DNA from: Ezakiella massiliensis
GTDB lineage: Bacteria; Bacillota; Clostridia; Tissierellales; Peptoniphilaceae
Reading direction: 5' to 3'
NCBI RefSeq assembly: GCF_900120165.1
Contig: NZ_LT635475.1
Span: 1,054,001 to 1,118,000 of the forward strand
Length of the DNA: 64,000 nt
Within the stretch, counting starts at the first letter, position 1. Each line of letters starts with the position of its first letter. This document shows positions 54,501 through 61,961 of this stretch, in pieces. Position numbers and translations under genes: made by a program. Below the pieces are notes generated by a model. That model did no database searches, was not told the origin of the DNA, and was given only the letters and a program-made list of their open reading frames with translations.

Positions 54501-54784
54501 CTTTCTCTATTCAGCAAAACAAGTTCGCCTATTCTCATTCCAGTAGAAGCCAATATATCAATCAAAGCAAGATCCCTAATATTTTCTGCACTATCCCTCA
54601 TCTTTTCTAATTCTTCGTTAGAATATGTTTCTTTTATTACTGTTTCTGATTTATCATCGAGGTAATCAAATAATTCATAAAATAGCTGCCTCTCCATGGG
54701 CAAGCTATCTTCAAATTCTTTTTCCTGAGCTTTTTTATATTCATCTATCAGTTTTTTATTCTTCATCCGTTCCACCTTATTCAA
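54476..54784 (-). pseudogene. Chimera: DUF2695 N-terminus fused to a tyrosine-recombinase fragment
   Basis: 102 codons. The first ~45 residues (MKNKKLIDEYKKAQEKEFED, then MERQLFYELFDYLDD) equal the start of the DUF2695 gene at 61279-61554. The rest, ETYSNEELEKMRDSAENIRDLALIDILASTGMRIGELVLLNRE, is the catalytic-Arg region of a XerC-type integrase, without the later HxxR and Tyr. Neither parent function can survive. It marks one edge of the 126-bp duplication. Confidence 0.7.
54641..54766. repeat. 126-bp direct repeat, left copy
   Basis: Identical to 61429-61554 except for one base (ATCTATCAG versus ATCTATAAG). Covers the 5' end of the DUF2695 coding sequence. The two copies are 6,788 bp apart and bracket the immunity-gene island. 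Confidence 0.92.
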
Positions 54785-54796
54785 ACAAAGATTTTA

Positions 54797-55126
54797 TCAG
54801 TATTTTTCTCTGAGAATATAATCTCCTGAATATAACCATACAGATGAACCATCATCCTTCTTATATTCTTCCCAGAACTTAATATCATCCGTTTCATTAT
54901 CAATAGCTATACGATATGAAGAAAATCCGCCTCGCCCATCAATAGGAGGCATACGCTCTAGTTGATACTTTTTTACCATGCCAATTTGTTGTTCTTTTAG
55001 CAAGCGTAGCCAATCTAACGCCTTATCCAACTGTTTTAGATCAGTTAAGCGTTCTTTTTCCCCATTTTTTAGGGAAACTATAACTAATTCTCTCTCTTTT
55101 TCTAATATATTTATTGCATACTTCAT
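54797..55126 (-). CDS. Uncharacterised small protein of the immunity island
   Basis: 109 residues, no domain recognised (MKYAINILEKERELVIVSLK, LTDLKQLDKALDWLRLLKEQQIGMVKKYQLERMPPIDGRGG). Soluble; two-part helix-strand composition. First intact gene inside the direct-repeat-bounded island, next to the TPR/DUF695 gene in the same orientation. May be an immunity or accessory protein by association only. Confidence 0.55.
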   Translation of the reverse strand: MKYAINILEKERELVIVSLKNGEKERLTDLKQLDKALDWLRLLKEQQIGMVKKYQLERMPPIDGRGGFSSYRIAIDNETDDIKFWEEYKKDDGSSVWLYSGDYILREKY

Positions 55127-55154
55127 ACTTTACCCTTTACTATAAATGCCTAAG

Positions 55155-56393
55155 CTACTTCACAGCAATACAACCCCAACCATCATAGACCCCGTCATAT
55201 TCTTCTGCCAAATCCATGAGATACCAGACAATTTCATCGATATTCTCAAAATCATCTTCTCTTCCGACCACAAGTTGATATGGATATTCCGTATCATAAG
55301 CTTCGCTGTCATCATTACTTTCCGATTCAAGTTTTTGAAACCCTTTTTCTATCACTTTCGTTAGAAATGCTTTTCTTTGTTCTTCGATCTTAAAGTACAG
55401 ACAATGCTCAAGAATTCTTGGTACCAGGCTGTCGCCATCATTTTTTATTGCCTCGATGAGCCTCATATTCATAATACTTTGGTATTCATAGTTGTCAGGA
55501 TAAAGTCCCTTAAAATACATTTCCCAATCCTTATCTTCAACTGCTGCCAATGTGTATACATAATCAGGGAAGTTTTCTGATATCATCTCAGATATTTCAT
55601 CTGCATAACCCGACTCATTCTTAGCATAGGCATAGATATGTACACGCTCGTCGCATTTCACTACGCCTGCCAAAATATCTCCATGTTTTTCAATAATCTC
55701 TAACACGGCGTCTTCTACCTGATATAAATATTCCCCTTCTTCTCTTGTAGGAAATCCGTTGTCATCAGCATTCTTATATAATATTTGTAATCGTAGTCTT
55801 TTAGGGTAGTTAGAAGTTGACTCGAAGTCCATAAGAGCTAAATTGAGCCTAATCACAGCTGGCAAATCGCAGGCAAATGCTCTGCATAAATAAATGCCCC
55901 AATCTTCATCAATTTCGGCAGTTTCTTGAGTTATAACCCTCTCAGTAGCCGCATTTACGCTTTGCTTTCTTTTTTCCACTTCTTCTTTACATTCTTTTAC
56001 GACTCCCAAAGCATTCTCATCCTCAGGATCAAGCTCCGCCCAGCGCATTGCATAGGGGATAGCTTTTTCTTCCTCATATGCTAAATACTGATACCCATAT
56101 GCCATACGCATATTCCATTCCGCTTTGTCTTTACCCTCTGCTCTAACTGAATTTAAAGTGTCTATGGATTTTAACAACATCTTATCACCAATGAAATTAG
56201 GAATTCCTTTATTATCGTCACCGATAACAGCGAAGTTTTGATATGCACGAGCAAGCTGATAACATACCTTATAATCTCTTTCTCCGATTGAAATACTTTC
56301 CAATGCATCTATACATTCCGTATACTTGTCTTCGTCTGTAAGCTTGTCTATATACGCAAAAAATTCTTCCCTGTTTTCTTTTTGATATTTCAT
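55155..56393 (-). CDS. TPR-like protein with DUF695/RraB-like C-terminal region
   Basis: 412 residues. About 1-150 are TPR-like helices (LARAYQNFAVIGDDNKGIPNFI, MAYGYQYLAYEEEKAIPYAMRWAELDPEDENA). The C-terminal half (DWGIYLCRAFACDLPAVIRLNLALMD, then TREEGEYLYQVEDAVLE, VKCDERVHIYAYAKNESGYAD) resembles DUF695 followed by an RraB-like fold; such proteins recur in polymorphic-toxin immunity loci. Toxin partner not seen. Confidence 0.65.
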   Translation of the reverse strand: MKYQKENREEFFAYIDKLTDEDKYTECIDALESISIGERDYKVCYQLARAYQNFAVIGDDNKGIPNFIGDKMLLKSIDTLNSVRAEGKDKAEWNMRMAYGYQYLAYEEEKAIPYAMRWAELDPEDENALGVVKECKEEVEKRKQSVNAATERVITQETAEIDEDWGIYLCRAFACDLPAVIRLNLALMDFESTSNYPKRLRLQILYKNADDNGFPTREEGEYLYQVEDAVLEIIEKHGDILAGVVKCDERVHIYAYAKNESGYADEISEMISENFPDYVYTLAAVEDKDWEMYFKGLYPDNYEYQSIMNMRLIEAIKNDGDSLVPRILEHCLYFKIEEQRKAFLTKVIEKGFQKLESESNDDSEAYDTEYPYQLVVGREDDFENIDEIVWYLMDLAEEYDGVYDGWGCIAVK

Positions 56394-56533
56394 AATTACT
56401 CCTTATTTATCTCATTTTTAATCTATTTTCTTTTCCGAAAAATCTATCTATAATTTCGTTTGTAAGATGAAAGTTGTATGTTTTGTTATTATACTTTTTC
56501 CCATCATTTTTATCCTTTTCCCATTAATAAATT

Positions 56534-57202
56534 TTATTTTTCTATTTCAATACCATTCAGATATGCGAATTTAATCATAATTGCTCCATAAAATTCCGAA
56601 TAACTCAAACTAATATTTTCTGTAGGTATACTTTTTAATGATTCATAAAAGCTAATATACCTACTTTTCATTTTATTTTCTTTGAGAATTTTATTGAAAT
56701 ACTGCTGTGCTTTATTTTTCCCAGCAAAATAGTACATATAGTATAACAAACTAGCTGATGTACAACTTCCTTCTAAAATTCTATCAATATTGGCTTGAGT
56801 GTTCTCAAAATAATCAAAAATTGGAATAATATGTATTTTAATAAGCTTGCTTACTTCTTCCACAGTACATTTATAGCTTGCACCTGCAAGTTGCCACCAC
56901 TCATGCGGTTTTCCTGAACTTAACGAGCCTAAATCCCCGCCATATATAAGGCCATGATTGATACCAACCTTTTTTATGGATTTGGAGTAAATACCAATAT
57001 GCGGAATAAATTTTACGCTATATTCGCAATTGTACCTGCTTGCCTGAAAGTATATTTCAAAAATAATATCTTTATTTTTAGCAACTCTCTTTAATTTTTG
57101 GCCTTTAGCAAGCACCTTAAAATCAGGGAATTTACTTGCTATTTCTTGCCATGCTTCTTCACATAATTTTCTGGGTTCCATTTCTTTATTATTGCCTTTC
57201 AC
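56534..57202 (-). CDS. DUF4304-like protein
   Basis: 222 residues; KLKRVAKNKDIIFEIYFQASRYNCEYSVKFIPHIGIYSKSIK matches the DUF4304 style (surface of a small nucleic-acid-like or immunity fold). The C-terminal third (ILEGSCTSASLLYYMYYFAGKNKAQQYFNKIL) is helical. Its stop region is 4 nt before the Imm17-like gene upstream. Likely an immunity protein in the island; the toxin target is unknown. Confidence 0.6.
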   Translation of the reverse strand: MKGNNKEMEPRKLCEEAWQEIASKFPDFKVLAKGQKLKRVAKNKDIIFEIYFQASRYNCEYSVKFIPHIGIYSKSIKKVGINHGLIYGGDLGSLSSGKPHEWWQLAGASYKCTVEEVSKLIKIHIIPIFDYFENTQANIDRILEGSCTSASLLYYMYYFAGKNKAQQYFNKILKENKMKSRYISFYESLKSIPTENISLSYSEFYGAIMIKFAYLNGIEIEK

Positions 57203-57206
57203 TCAT

Positions 57207-57452
57207 TTATCTTTTATCTAACATTAAAAGCACAACACCGCAAATCGCAAGTATAAGCCCACATATACCTATGAAAACTCTGTAACCTTTCTCGCCCCAC
57301 ACTTCAAAAATAAAGGCATGGCGTGCCTTATCCCCTCCTGTTGCTCGATACACCCATTTCCAGTCTCTTATCGCACCTATTAAAAATAATAGTCCGCCTG
57401 CTATCAACACATATTGATAATGTGCTTTTAAAAATTCAAATACTCCGTCCAT
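57207..57452 (-). CDS. Immunity protein 17-like (Imm17) membrane protein
   Basis: 81 residues with two hydrophobic helices (QYVLIAGGLLFLIGAI and VFIGICGLILAICGVVLLML) separated by DWKWVYRATGGDKARHAF, the Imm17 motif. Imm17 proteins protect against contact-delivered polymorphic toxins. Lies 9 nt from the DUF4261 gene and 4 nt from DUF4304, so transcribed together. Confidence 0.75.
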   Translation of the reverse strand: MDGVFEFLKAHYQYVLIAGGLLFLIGAIRDWKWVYRATGGDKARHAFIFEVWGEKGYRVFIGICGLILAICGVVLLMLDKR

Positions 57453-57461
57453 ATTGTTTCT

Positions 57462-58265
57462 CTATTTCCTCCACCAAGATTTCTTTGTTTCCGCTTCATG
57501 AGTAATTTTCAATGTGTCTTGCTCCGGAAGAGCAATACCTCTGCTTAATGTGATTTTATGCTTGTCTTTTTTTGAAAGCCCTATGGTCTCACCATCCTGT
57601 AGGTCTGCATCCGTAAGGAGTATGTATGATACGATTGAAGAAATAAACTCCATTAGCTTCCCCGGAATTTCATCTGCATCTATTATCTCAAGTTCATACT
57701 TTCCAAACACGTCCATTCCATAAGTGTATGCGGATATTCCCTTGTCAGTTTGATAAAGACCGAACCATATCCAGTTAAAAATAGGCAATGCCTGTTCTTT
57801 AATCATTTGAGCGGAGTCGATATAATAATTTGGTTCAAAGACCACTCCGCTTGTAAATACGCCTATGGCATTTTCCTGCATGCTACAAGCTGACACAATC
57901 TCAGTATAAATAAGTCCTCTTTCTTTTATATCGTCTCCATCACCTAAAACAGCAACGACAATATGTGCCTTATGGCTTTTGGTAACCTCTACCGCTTCCC
58001 TCCACATATAATTATTGGAAGCATTGATTTCCGCCTCTTCGTTTGGCACGGGAGCCGGGAATTTACTGATAACCACCCGACATCCATTGATATCTGTAAC
58101 GATTGCATCGTCAGCTTCATCTGTTAAATCTTCACTTGGGATTTCAATCTTCCACTCATCTCTAAGATCTTTTATCAGTTTATTCTTATCCCAACAATCC
58201 TCTGAAAGCAGAACGCTTCCACAAAATTTTCCTATACTATCGCTATTCAAAACTTGCACCTCCAC
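57462..58265 (-). CDS. DUF4261-domain protein
   Basis: 267 residues. SVLLSEDCWDKNKLIKDLRDEWKIEI at the start and SKHKAHIVVAVLGDGDD-like, VVFEPNYYIDSAQM and NWIWFGLYQTDKGISAYTYGMDVFGKYELEI blocks are those of DUF4261, a family repeatedly found in immunity gene islands. Function unknown, presumed immunity to a specific toxin. Confidence 0.75.
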   Translation of the reverse strand: MEVQVLNSDSIGKFCGSVLLSEDCWDKNKLIKDLRDEWKIEIPSEDLTDEADDAIVTDINGCRVVISKFPAPVPNEEAEINASNNYMWREAVEVTKSHKAHIVVAVLGDGDDIKERGLIYTEIVSACSMQENAIGVFTSGVVFEPNYYIDSAQMIKEQALPIFNWIWFGLYQTDKGISAYTYGMDVFGKYELEIIDADEIPGKLMEFISSIVSYILLTDADLQDGETIGLSKKDKHKITLSRGIALPEQDTLKITHEAETKKSWWRK

Positions 58266-58277
58266 TCTCTCATTTAA

Positions 58278-58631
58278 TTAATAAATCGTAATCAATACAT
58301 TACCATTGGCTTCCAATATCTTTTTATAAAAGTCTTTCATATTTTGGAAATAATCCATAATTTCTTCTTTAATTTCATCAGCTTCTTCCTCATAATCCCA
58401 AATATTCGGGTACAAGTCTGCTTTTTTACACTCTTCCATACTAAATTTTTTTAAAGCCTTTTCTATATCGAAACTTTCTAATGTTAAAACTATATCTTCA
58501 ATCCTTGACTTTTCTGTGTATGCCACAAACTCTTTATGAGCATTTTCTCTCCTGCAAAGGTGAGTTGTGATATATATTTCATCGTCTGTCTTATCTCCGT
58601 TACAGATATAGTCTATCGCCTTTTTCAGCAT
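58278..58631 (-). CDS. DUF1877-like protein (C-terminal domain only)
   Basis: 117 residues. The C-terminal portion (LYPNIWDYEEEADEIKEEIMDYFQNMKDFYKKILEANGNVLITIY) follows the DUF1877 end, but the usual ~160-residue family N-terminus is shortened. Together with its neighbours it forms the immunity-type set. Confidence 0.5.
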   Translation of the reverse strand: MLKKAIDYICNGDKTDDEIYITTHLCRRENAHKEFVAYTEKSRIEDIVLTLESFDIEKALKKFSMEECKKADLYPNIWDYEEEADEIKEEIMDYFQNMKDFYKKILEANGNVLITIY

Positions 58632-58660
58632 TTGATTTTATTCACTTAATTAACTGTAAT

Positions 58661-59086
58661 TCATGAACCAATTCTATAGATTATTTTTCCAATATTATAT
58701 ATGTTGATTATTGCACTAACAGGCTCTTTACCCTCTTGCCAAATCCATCCGGAATATATTGTACGATATCCGTTATACCCTTCAGACAGAATCTCAAATT
58801 CAGCATTTGAGTACTGTTTTGCATACTCAGTTAAACTTATGGCTTTTCCTGAAAAATCCCCTTCACAAACTATTTTATCAAAAATTAATATATTACAATC
58901 ATCAATGTCAATTTCTGTAAAATCAATTTCGCCAGTATAAATAATTTCTCGTTCTTCTGTATATTGGAATATCTTATCTAGTTTTAATCTCAGTAACCTC
59001 TCTTGGTATTCAATATTTATAATACGGCTATCATGTAAACTTAGAGGAATATTGCTTTCTCTATTTCTTATTAATTCCTTGCTCAT
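58661..59086 (-). CDS. Uncharacterised immunity-type protein
   Basis: 141 residues, beta-rich (SLHDSRIINIEYQERLLRLKLDKIF, IIYTGEIDFTEIDIDDCNILIFDKIV, ISLTEYAKQYSNAEFEI, GYRTIYSGWIW). No family recognised. Its ATG overlaps the TGA of a tiny ORF (59083-59196) as ATGA, so the two are translationally coupled. Role inferred only from the island. Confidence 0.55.
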   Translation of the reverse strand: MSKELIRNRESNIPLSLHDSRIINIEYQERLLRLKLDKIFQYTEEREIIYTGEIDFTEIDIDDCNILIFDKIVCEGDFSGKAISLTEYAKQYSNAEFEILSEGYNGYRTIYSGWIWQEGKEPVSAIINIYNIGKIIYRIGS

Positions 59087-59196
59087 AGTAACCTCATGAA
59101 TTCGAATTTTTCTTCCTGAATTTTTTTATATGCTTTCATAAGCTTTTCCTTATCTGTCTTATTCATAAGAATCCCCTCTTCAAGCTTATTCCTCAT
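59083..59196 (-). CDS. Tiny ORF, DUF2695-like N-terminal remnant
   Basis: 37 residues; from the internal ATG at 59166 it reads MNKTDKEKLMKAYKKIQEEKFEF, recalling the start of the DUF2695 proteins here (KLIDEYKKAQEKEFED). GAGGGG lies upstream of that ATG. Overlaps the next gene as ATGA. Possibly a truncated DUF2695 copy kept as a translated leader. Confidence 0.35.
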   Translation of the reverse strand: MRNKLEEGILMNKTDKEKLMKAYKKIQEEKFEFMRLL

Positions 59197-59202
59197 TGCT
59201 CT

Positions 59203-60015
59203 TCAATCTCTACAAACTTGAAAATTCTTTATCAAATGATAAGTATCCTTAAATCTCAGCCCCCAAATCTTTCTATCTCTTGTAATTTCATCATAAATAT
59301 CTTCAAGTGTAGACGCCGGTGATAGTGTTCCTAAAATATAAACTTCTAATTCAACTTGCCCTATTTTTTCTATTTTATCTAATAGAACTCCCAAATCTTT
59401 ATGATTGAACCAACAATCTGTACTAAGACAATATGATGTGTTCTGTTTAGTACACGCAATTTGACTGTTTAAGAAATCGTCCATATCGGGTTTCTCTTTT
59501 TGTAATAAACGAGTACAAGCTAAATTGTATTCTAACTTTCTCGGTCTTTCATCTACTGATGAAACGAAACAAACTCCATATTCATTATCAAACTTTATTA
59601 CAACAACATCTCCCGTATTAAAGTACGGCACTCGTTTTATCTTACTTTTTGGCACTTTGACGGGTTTGAGATTTTCACGCTGTAATTGAATTGCTAATTT
59701 ATCTAAAACCTTTTGTCTTTGTTTCAATGCTTTGCTGTCGATTTCACGCCAAAATTCGTTAGCACCTTTTTCAATCACTTCTAAAGCTCTGTTTTTTATC
59801 TCATCGGGCAAATGTCCTATTTTCCATAAAGAATAGGCAAGGGAAGTCCAGTAAATCTCTGCGTAAAAATCATTAGAGCAATAAATTTTTTCGTCTGCCA
59901 GCATTTCCGCTATAATTTTTTCTGCACTTACTCCGTCCTTATAGTTTTCTACAACATAGTTGTAAATATCATATCCGTCATCACTGTCTATTATCTTTAC
60001 ACCGTCTATTGCCAT
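59203..60015 (-). CDS. Imm26-like protein with N-terminal extension
   Basis: 270 residues. Residues about 1-120 are helical (DGYDIYNYVVENYKDGVSAEKIIAEMLADEKIYCSNDFYAEIYWTSLAYSLWKIG, somewhat like DUF4259). The middle PYFNTGDVVVIKFDNEYGVCFVSSVDE resembles the YxxGD...GYG core of Imm26. Seems a fused immunity protein. I cannot confirm either match by eye beyond these segments. Confidence 0.45.
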   Translation of the reverse strand: MAIDGVKIIDSDDGYDIYNYVVENYKDGVSAEKIIAEMLADEKIYCSNDFYAEIYWTSLAYSLWKIGHLPDEIKNRALEVIEKGANEFWREIDSKALKQRQKVLDKLAIQLQRENLKPVKVPKSKIKRVPYFNTGDVVVIKFDNEYGVCFVSSVDERPRKLEYNLACTRLLQKEKPDMDDFLNSQIACTKQNTSYCLSTDCWFNHKDLGVLLDKIEKIGQVELEVYILGTLSPASTLEDIYDEITRDRKIWGLRFKDTYHLIKNFQVCRD

Positions 60016-60048
60016 AGAAATACACTCACTTTCATTCCAATTTATAAT

Positions 60049-60705
60049 TTATCTACCAAACATTGTTTCAAGCCATTTTTTTGCATTTTCAGAATTGCCG
60101 TCTATGGGCGTTGTATGATTGTTTGTAAAAGCTTCCCACTGCCAGTCCTCACCACCTACACAGCCTATTTTTGTGTACTCTTCCAAAAATTCTACAAACG
60201 AATTTGCCATAACATAACCATGTAAATCGCTTCCATCATGGCTCAAATATACGATTTTTCCATAGGTCTCTTCTTCTAAATCAATAGCCAATAAATCACC
60301 ATTTTCTACATCCTGAAATGCCAATTTGTTGTGAAAAATCTTGTCATATGGGTTGTTATAGTCAGGATAACAAACATCAATCCAATCTTTTCTGCTTTCT
60401 TCGCAAATAGCAATGAGGTCAATACCGAAGTGTAAAGAACCCGCAAATATTCCCGCTAACTCATCCGGCAAGGCTAAAAGTTCTTTATCTTCACTGTAAA
60501 GACTCCAGAAAAACTCTATGTGAGAAGATATATTCATAAGTGCCCGGCGAAAATCCTCCGGCAGCTCATAGCCTAATTCTTTTTCAATGTTTGAAATCTC
60601 TTTTTCTGTTGCAACTTCCTTACAGATAATTTTGCTCGTATATCCGCCTAATTCATCGACTCTATCTTTAAAGCAGGTGAGTCTCTCCAATATTTTCTCT
60701 TTCAT
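60049..60705 (-). CDS. SMI1/KNR4 (SUKH) family immunity protein 2
   Basis: 218 residues from the ATG at 60705 (an in-frame ATG at 60768 would overlap the upstream gene). SUKH signature: ATEKEISNIEKELGYELPEDFRRALMN near 30, FHNKLAFQDVENGDLLAIDLEEE, then HGYVMANSFVEFLEEY. SUKH proteins neutralise diverse polymorphic toxins. A second SUKH gene follows at 60756. Confidence 0.82.
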   Translation of the reverse strand: MKEKILERLTCFKDRVDELGGYTSKIICKEVATEKEISNIEKELGYELPEDFRRALMNISSHIEFFWSLYSEDKELLALPDELAGIFAGSLHFGIDLIAICEESRKDWIDVCYPDYNNPYDKIFHNKLAFQDVENGDLLAIDLEEETYGKIVYLSHDGSDLHGYVMANSFVEFLEEYTKIGCVGGEDWQWEAFTNNHTTPIDGNSENAKKWLETMFGR

Positions 60706-60755
60706 GGCACAAATCCTTTTCCCTTCATAAAACCGGTTTTTTTTAGATTCAAGAC

Positions 60756-61289
60756 TTACCTTGAACACAATTTTCCTTCAGATACAAGCATAGTAATAAA
60801 CTCCTCAAAGCTATTAGCAAGAACTTGAATCTCATAATCATATTCTTGAAAGCATACTGATACTTTTGGTTCTCCCTCGTTGCCACAGTCTCTATAATCT
60901 AAATAAATCATATCATGTCCACCGGATTCTGTATCTGCAATAATAATTCCTATATCCCGTGGATATTCCCATTCTGTAAACCAGAATTCATTGCCATATT
61001 CCCCAAATATGGAATGGCTTTTTTTGCTTCCTATACCAAAGAAACCTGTAATACTAATTTCTTCTACTTCATTTCCTTTGGCGTATTCGTTTATCCAATA
61101 GTTTTTTATCGGTTTCCCACCATTTTGAATTTTCATCAGTTCAATATACGATTCCGGCAGCCTATATCCGAGCTTACTTTCGGTCGTAGAAACCATTTCG
61201 TCTGTCAAAGTTTTTTCGACATAGTTTTCAGTAAAATATTCATGTTGATGCCAAAAATTTTCTAAATTTATTTCTTTTTTATTCTTCAA
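60756..61289 (-). CDS. SMI1/KNR4 (SUKH) family immunity protein 1
   Basis: 177 residues from a TTG at 61289, 6 nt after GGAGG; the longer ATG frame starts before that site. MKNKKEINLENFWHQHEYF then ESKLGYRLPESYIELMKIQNGG, DIGIIIADTESGGHDMIYLDYRDCG and VLANSFEEFITMLV are SUKH hallmarks. It overlaps the DUF2695 gene by 11 nt and so belongs to the arsR-DUF2695 operon. Confidence 0.82.
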   Translation of the reverse strand: MKNKKEINLENFWHQHEYFTENYVEKTLTDEMVSTTESKLGYRLPESYIELMKIQNGGKPIKNYWINEYAKGNEVEEISITGFFGIGSKKSHSIFGEYGNEFWFTEWEYPRDIGIIIADTESGGHDMIYLDYRDCGNEGEPKVSVCFQEYDYEIQVLANSFEEFITMLVSEGKLCSR

Positions 61290-61554
61290 ACTTTTCCTCC
61301 ACATTAAAAATCACTTCGCAATCGCAGCCGGCACCATTTTCTTCCAAAAATTCTATTACCTTTTCACTTTCTATATTTTTAGCTTTCAGGAACTCATTTG
61401 TTAAAGAAAAATCGTGCTTACATTCTATTGTTTCTGATTTATCATCGAGGTAATCAAATAATTCATAAAATAGCTGCCTCTCCATGGGCAAGCTATCTTC
61501 AAATTCTTTTTCCTGAGCTTTTTTATATTCATCTATAAGTTTTTTATTCTTCAT
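61279..61554 (-). CDS. DUF2695 protein
   Basis: 91 residues. Family core KHDFSLTNEFLKAKNIESEKVIEFLEENGAGCDCEVIFNVEE with the conserved C-x-C. Cytosolic and of unknown function; common in immunity/toxin islands. Its first 42 residues are duplicated in the chimera at 54476-54784. Overlaps arsR by 11 nt. Confidence 0.78.
   Translation of the reverse strand: MKNKKLIDEYKKAQEKEFEDSLPMERQLFYELFDYLDDKSETIECKHDFSLTNEFLKAKNIESEKVIEFLEENGAGCDCEVIFNVEEKFEE
61429..61554. repeat. 126-bp direct repeat, right copy
   Basis: Same as 54641-54766 apart from one base. This copy belongs to the complete DUF2695 gene and is therefore the likely source. Recombination between the two would delete the island. Confidence 0.92.
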
Positions 61555-61819
61555 TTTCCACCCCTTGAAACTGTGATAACCAAATTATCAATTCTTCAAA
61601 TACAGATATATTTATGTCATAATATATGAAATTCTTATACTTCCTCTCCGTTACTAACCCTGCTTTCTTTAGCAAGGATAAATGATAAGATATGGTTGAG
61701 TTAGATAAATCATATTTTTCAGCAATTTCTCCCGCTGTGAGTGATTTTTGCTTCAAGGAAAGTAAAATATCACGCCTCACAGGATCTGCTAATGCTTTAA
61801 ATGTATTCGGAAATCCCAC
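61544..61819 (-). CDS. ArsR-family repressor (SdpR-like)
   Basis: 91 residues, GTG start with GAGGT upstream. Winged helix: FKALADPVRRDILLSLKQKSLTAGEIAEKYDLSNSTISYHLSLLKKAGLVTERKYKNFIYYDIN. It lacks metal-binding Cys, as in SdpR-type autorepressors that answer to immunity-membrane partners. Heads the arsR-DUF2695-SUKH operon; a consensus promoter is directly upstream. Confidence 0.88.
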   Translation of the reverse strand: MGFPNTFKALADPVRRDILLSLKQKSLTAGEIAEKYDLSNSTISYHLSLLKKAGLVTERKYKNFIYYDINISVFEELIIWLSQFQGVENEE

Positions 61820-61885
61820 TAAATTTACCTCTTCTAATCTATTTTAATGCTCGTCACAAAACTATTTCGATTTATTTCTAATTAG

Positions 61886-61914
61886 ATTGTACTACCTTTC
61901 GCAAACAATGTCAA
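61886..61914 (-). promoter_or_regulatory. Promoter of the arsR operon
   Basis: Minus strand TTGACA (61914-61909), 17-bp spacer, TACAAT (61891-61886): near-perfect sigma-A promoter 67 nt before the arsR start; it lies in the 142-bp gap between the recombinase and arsR genes. Confidence 0.85.
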
Positions 61915-61961
61915 TTCTATTTTGAAGTTTTTCGAATTACCTACATGCTATTCGATCACTA

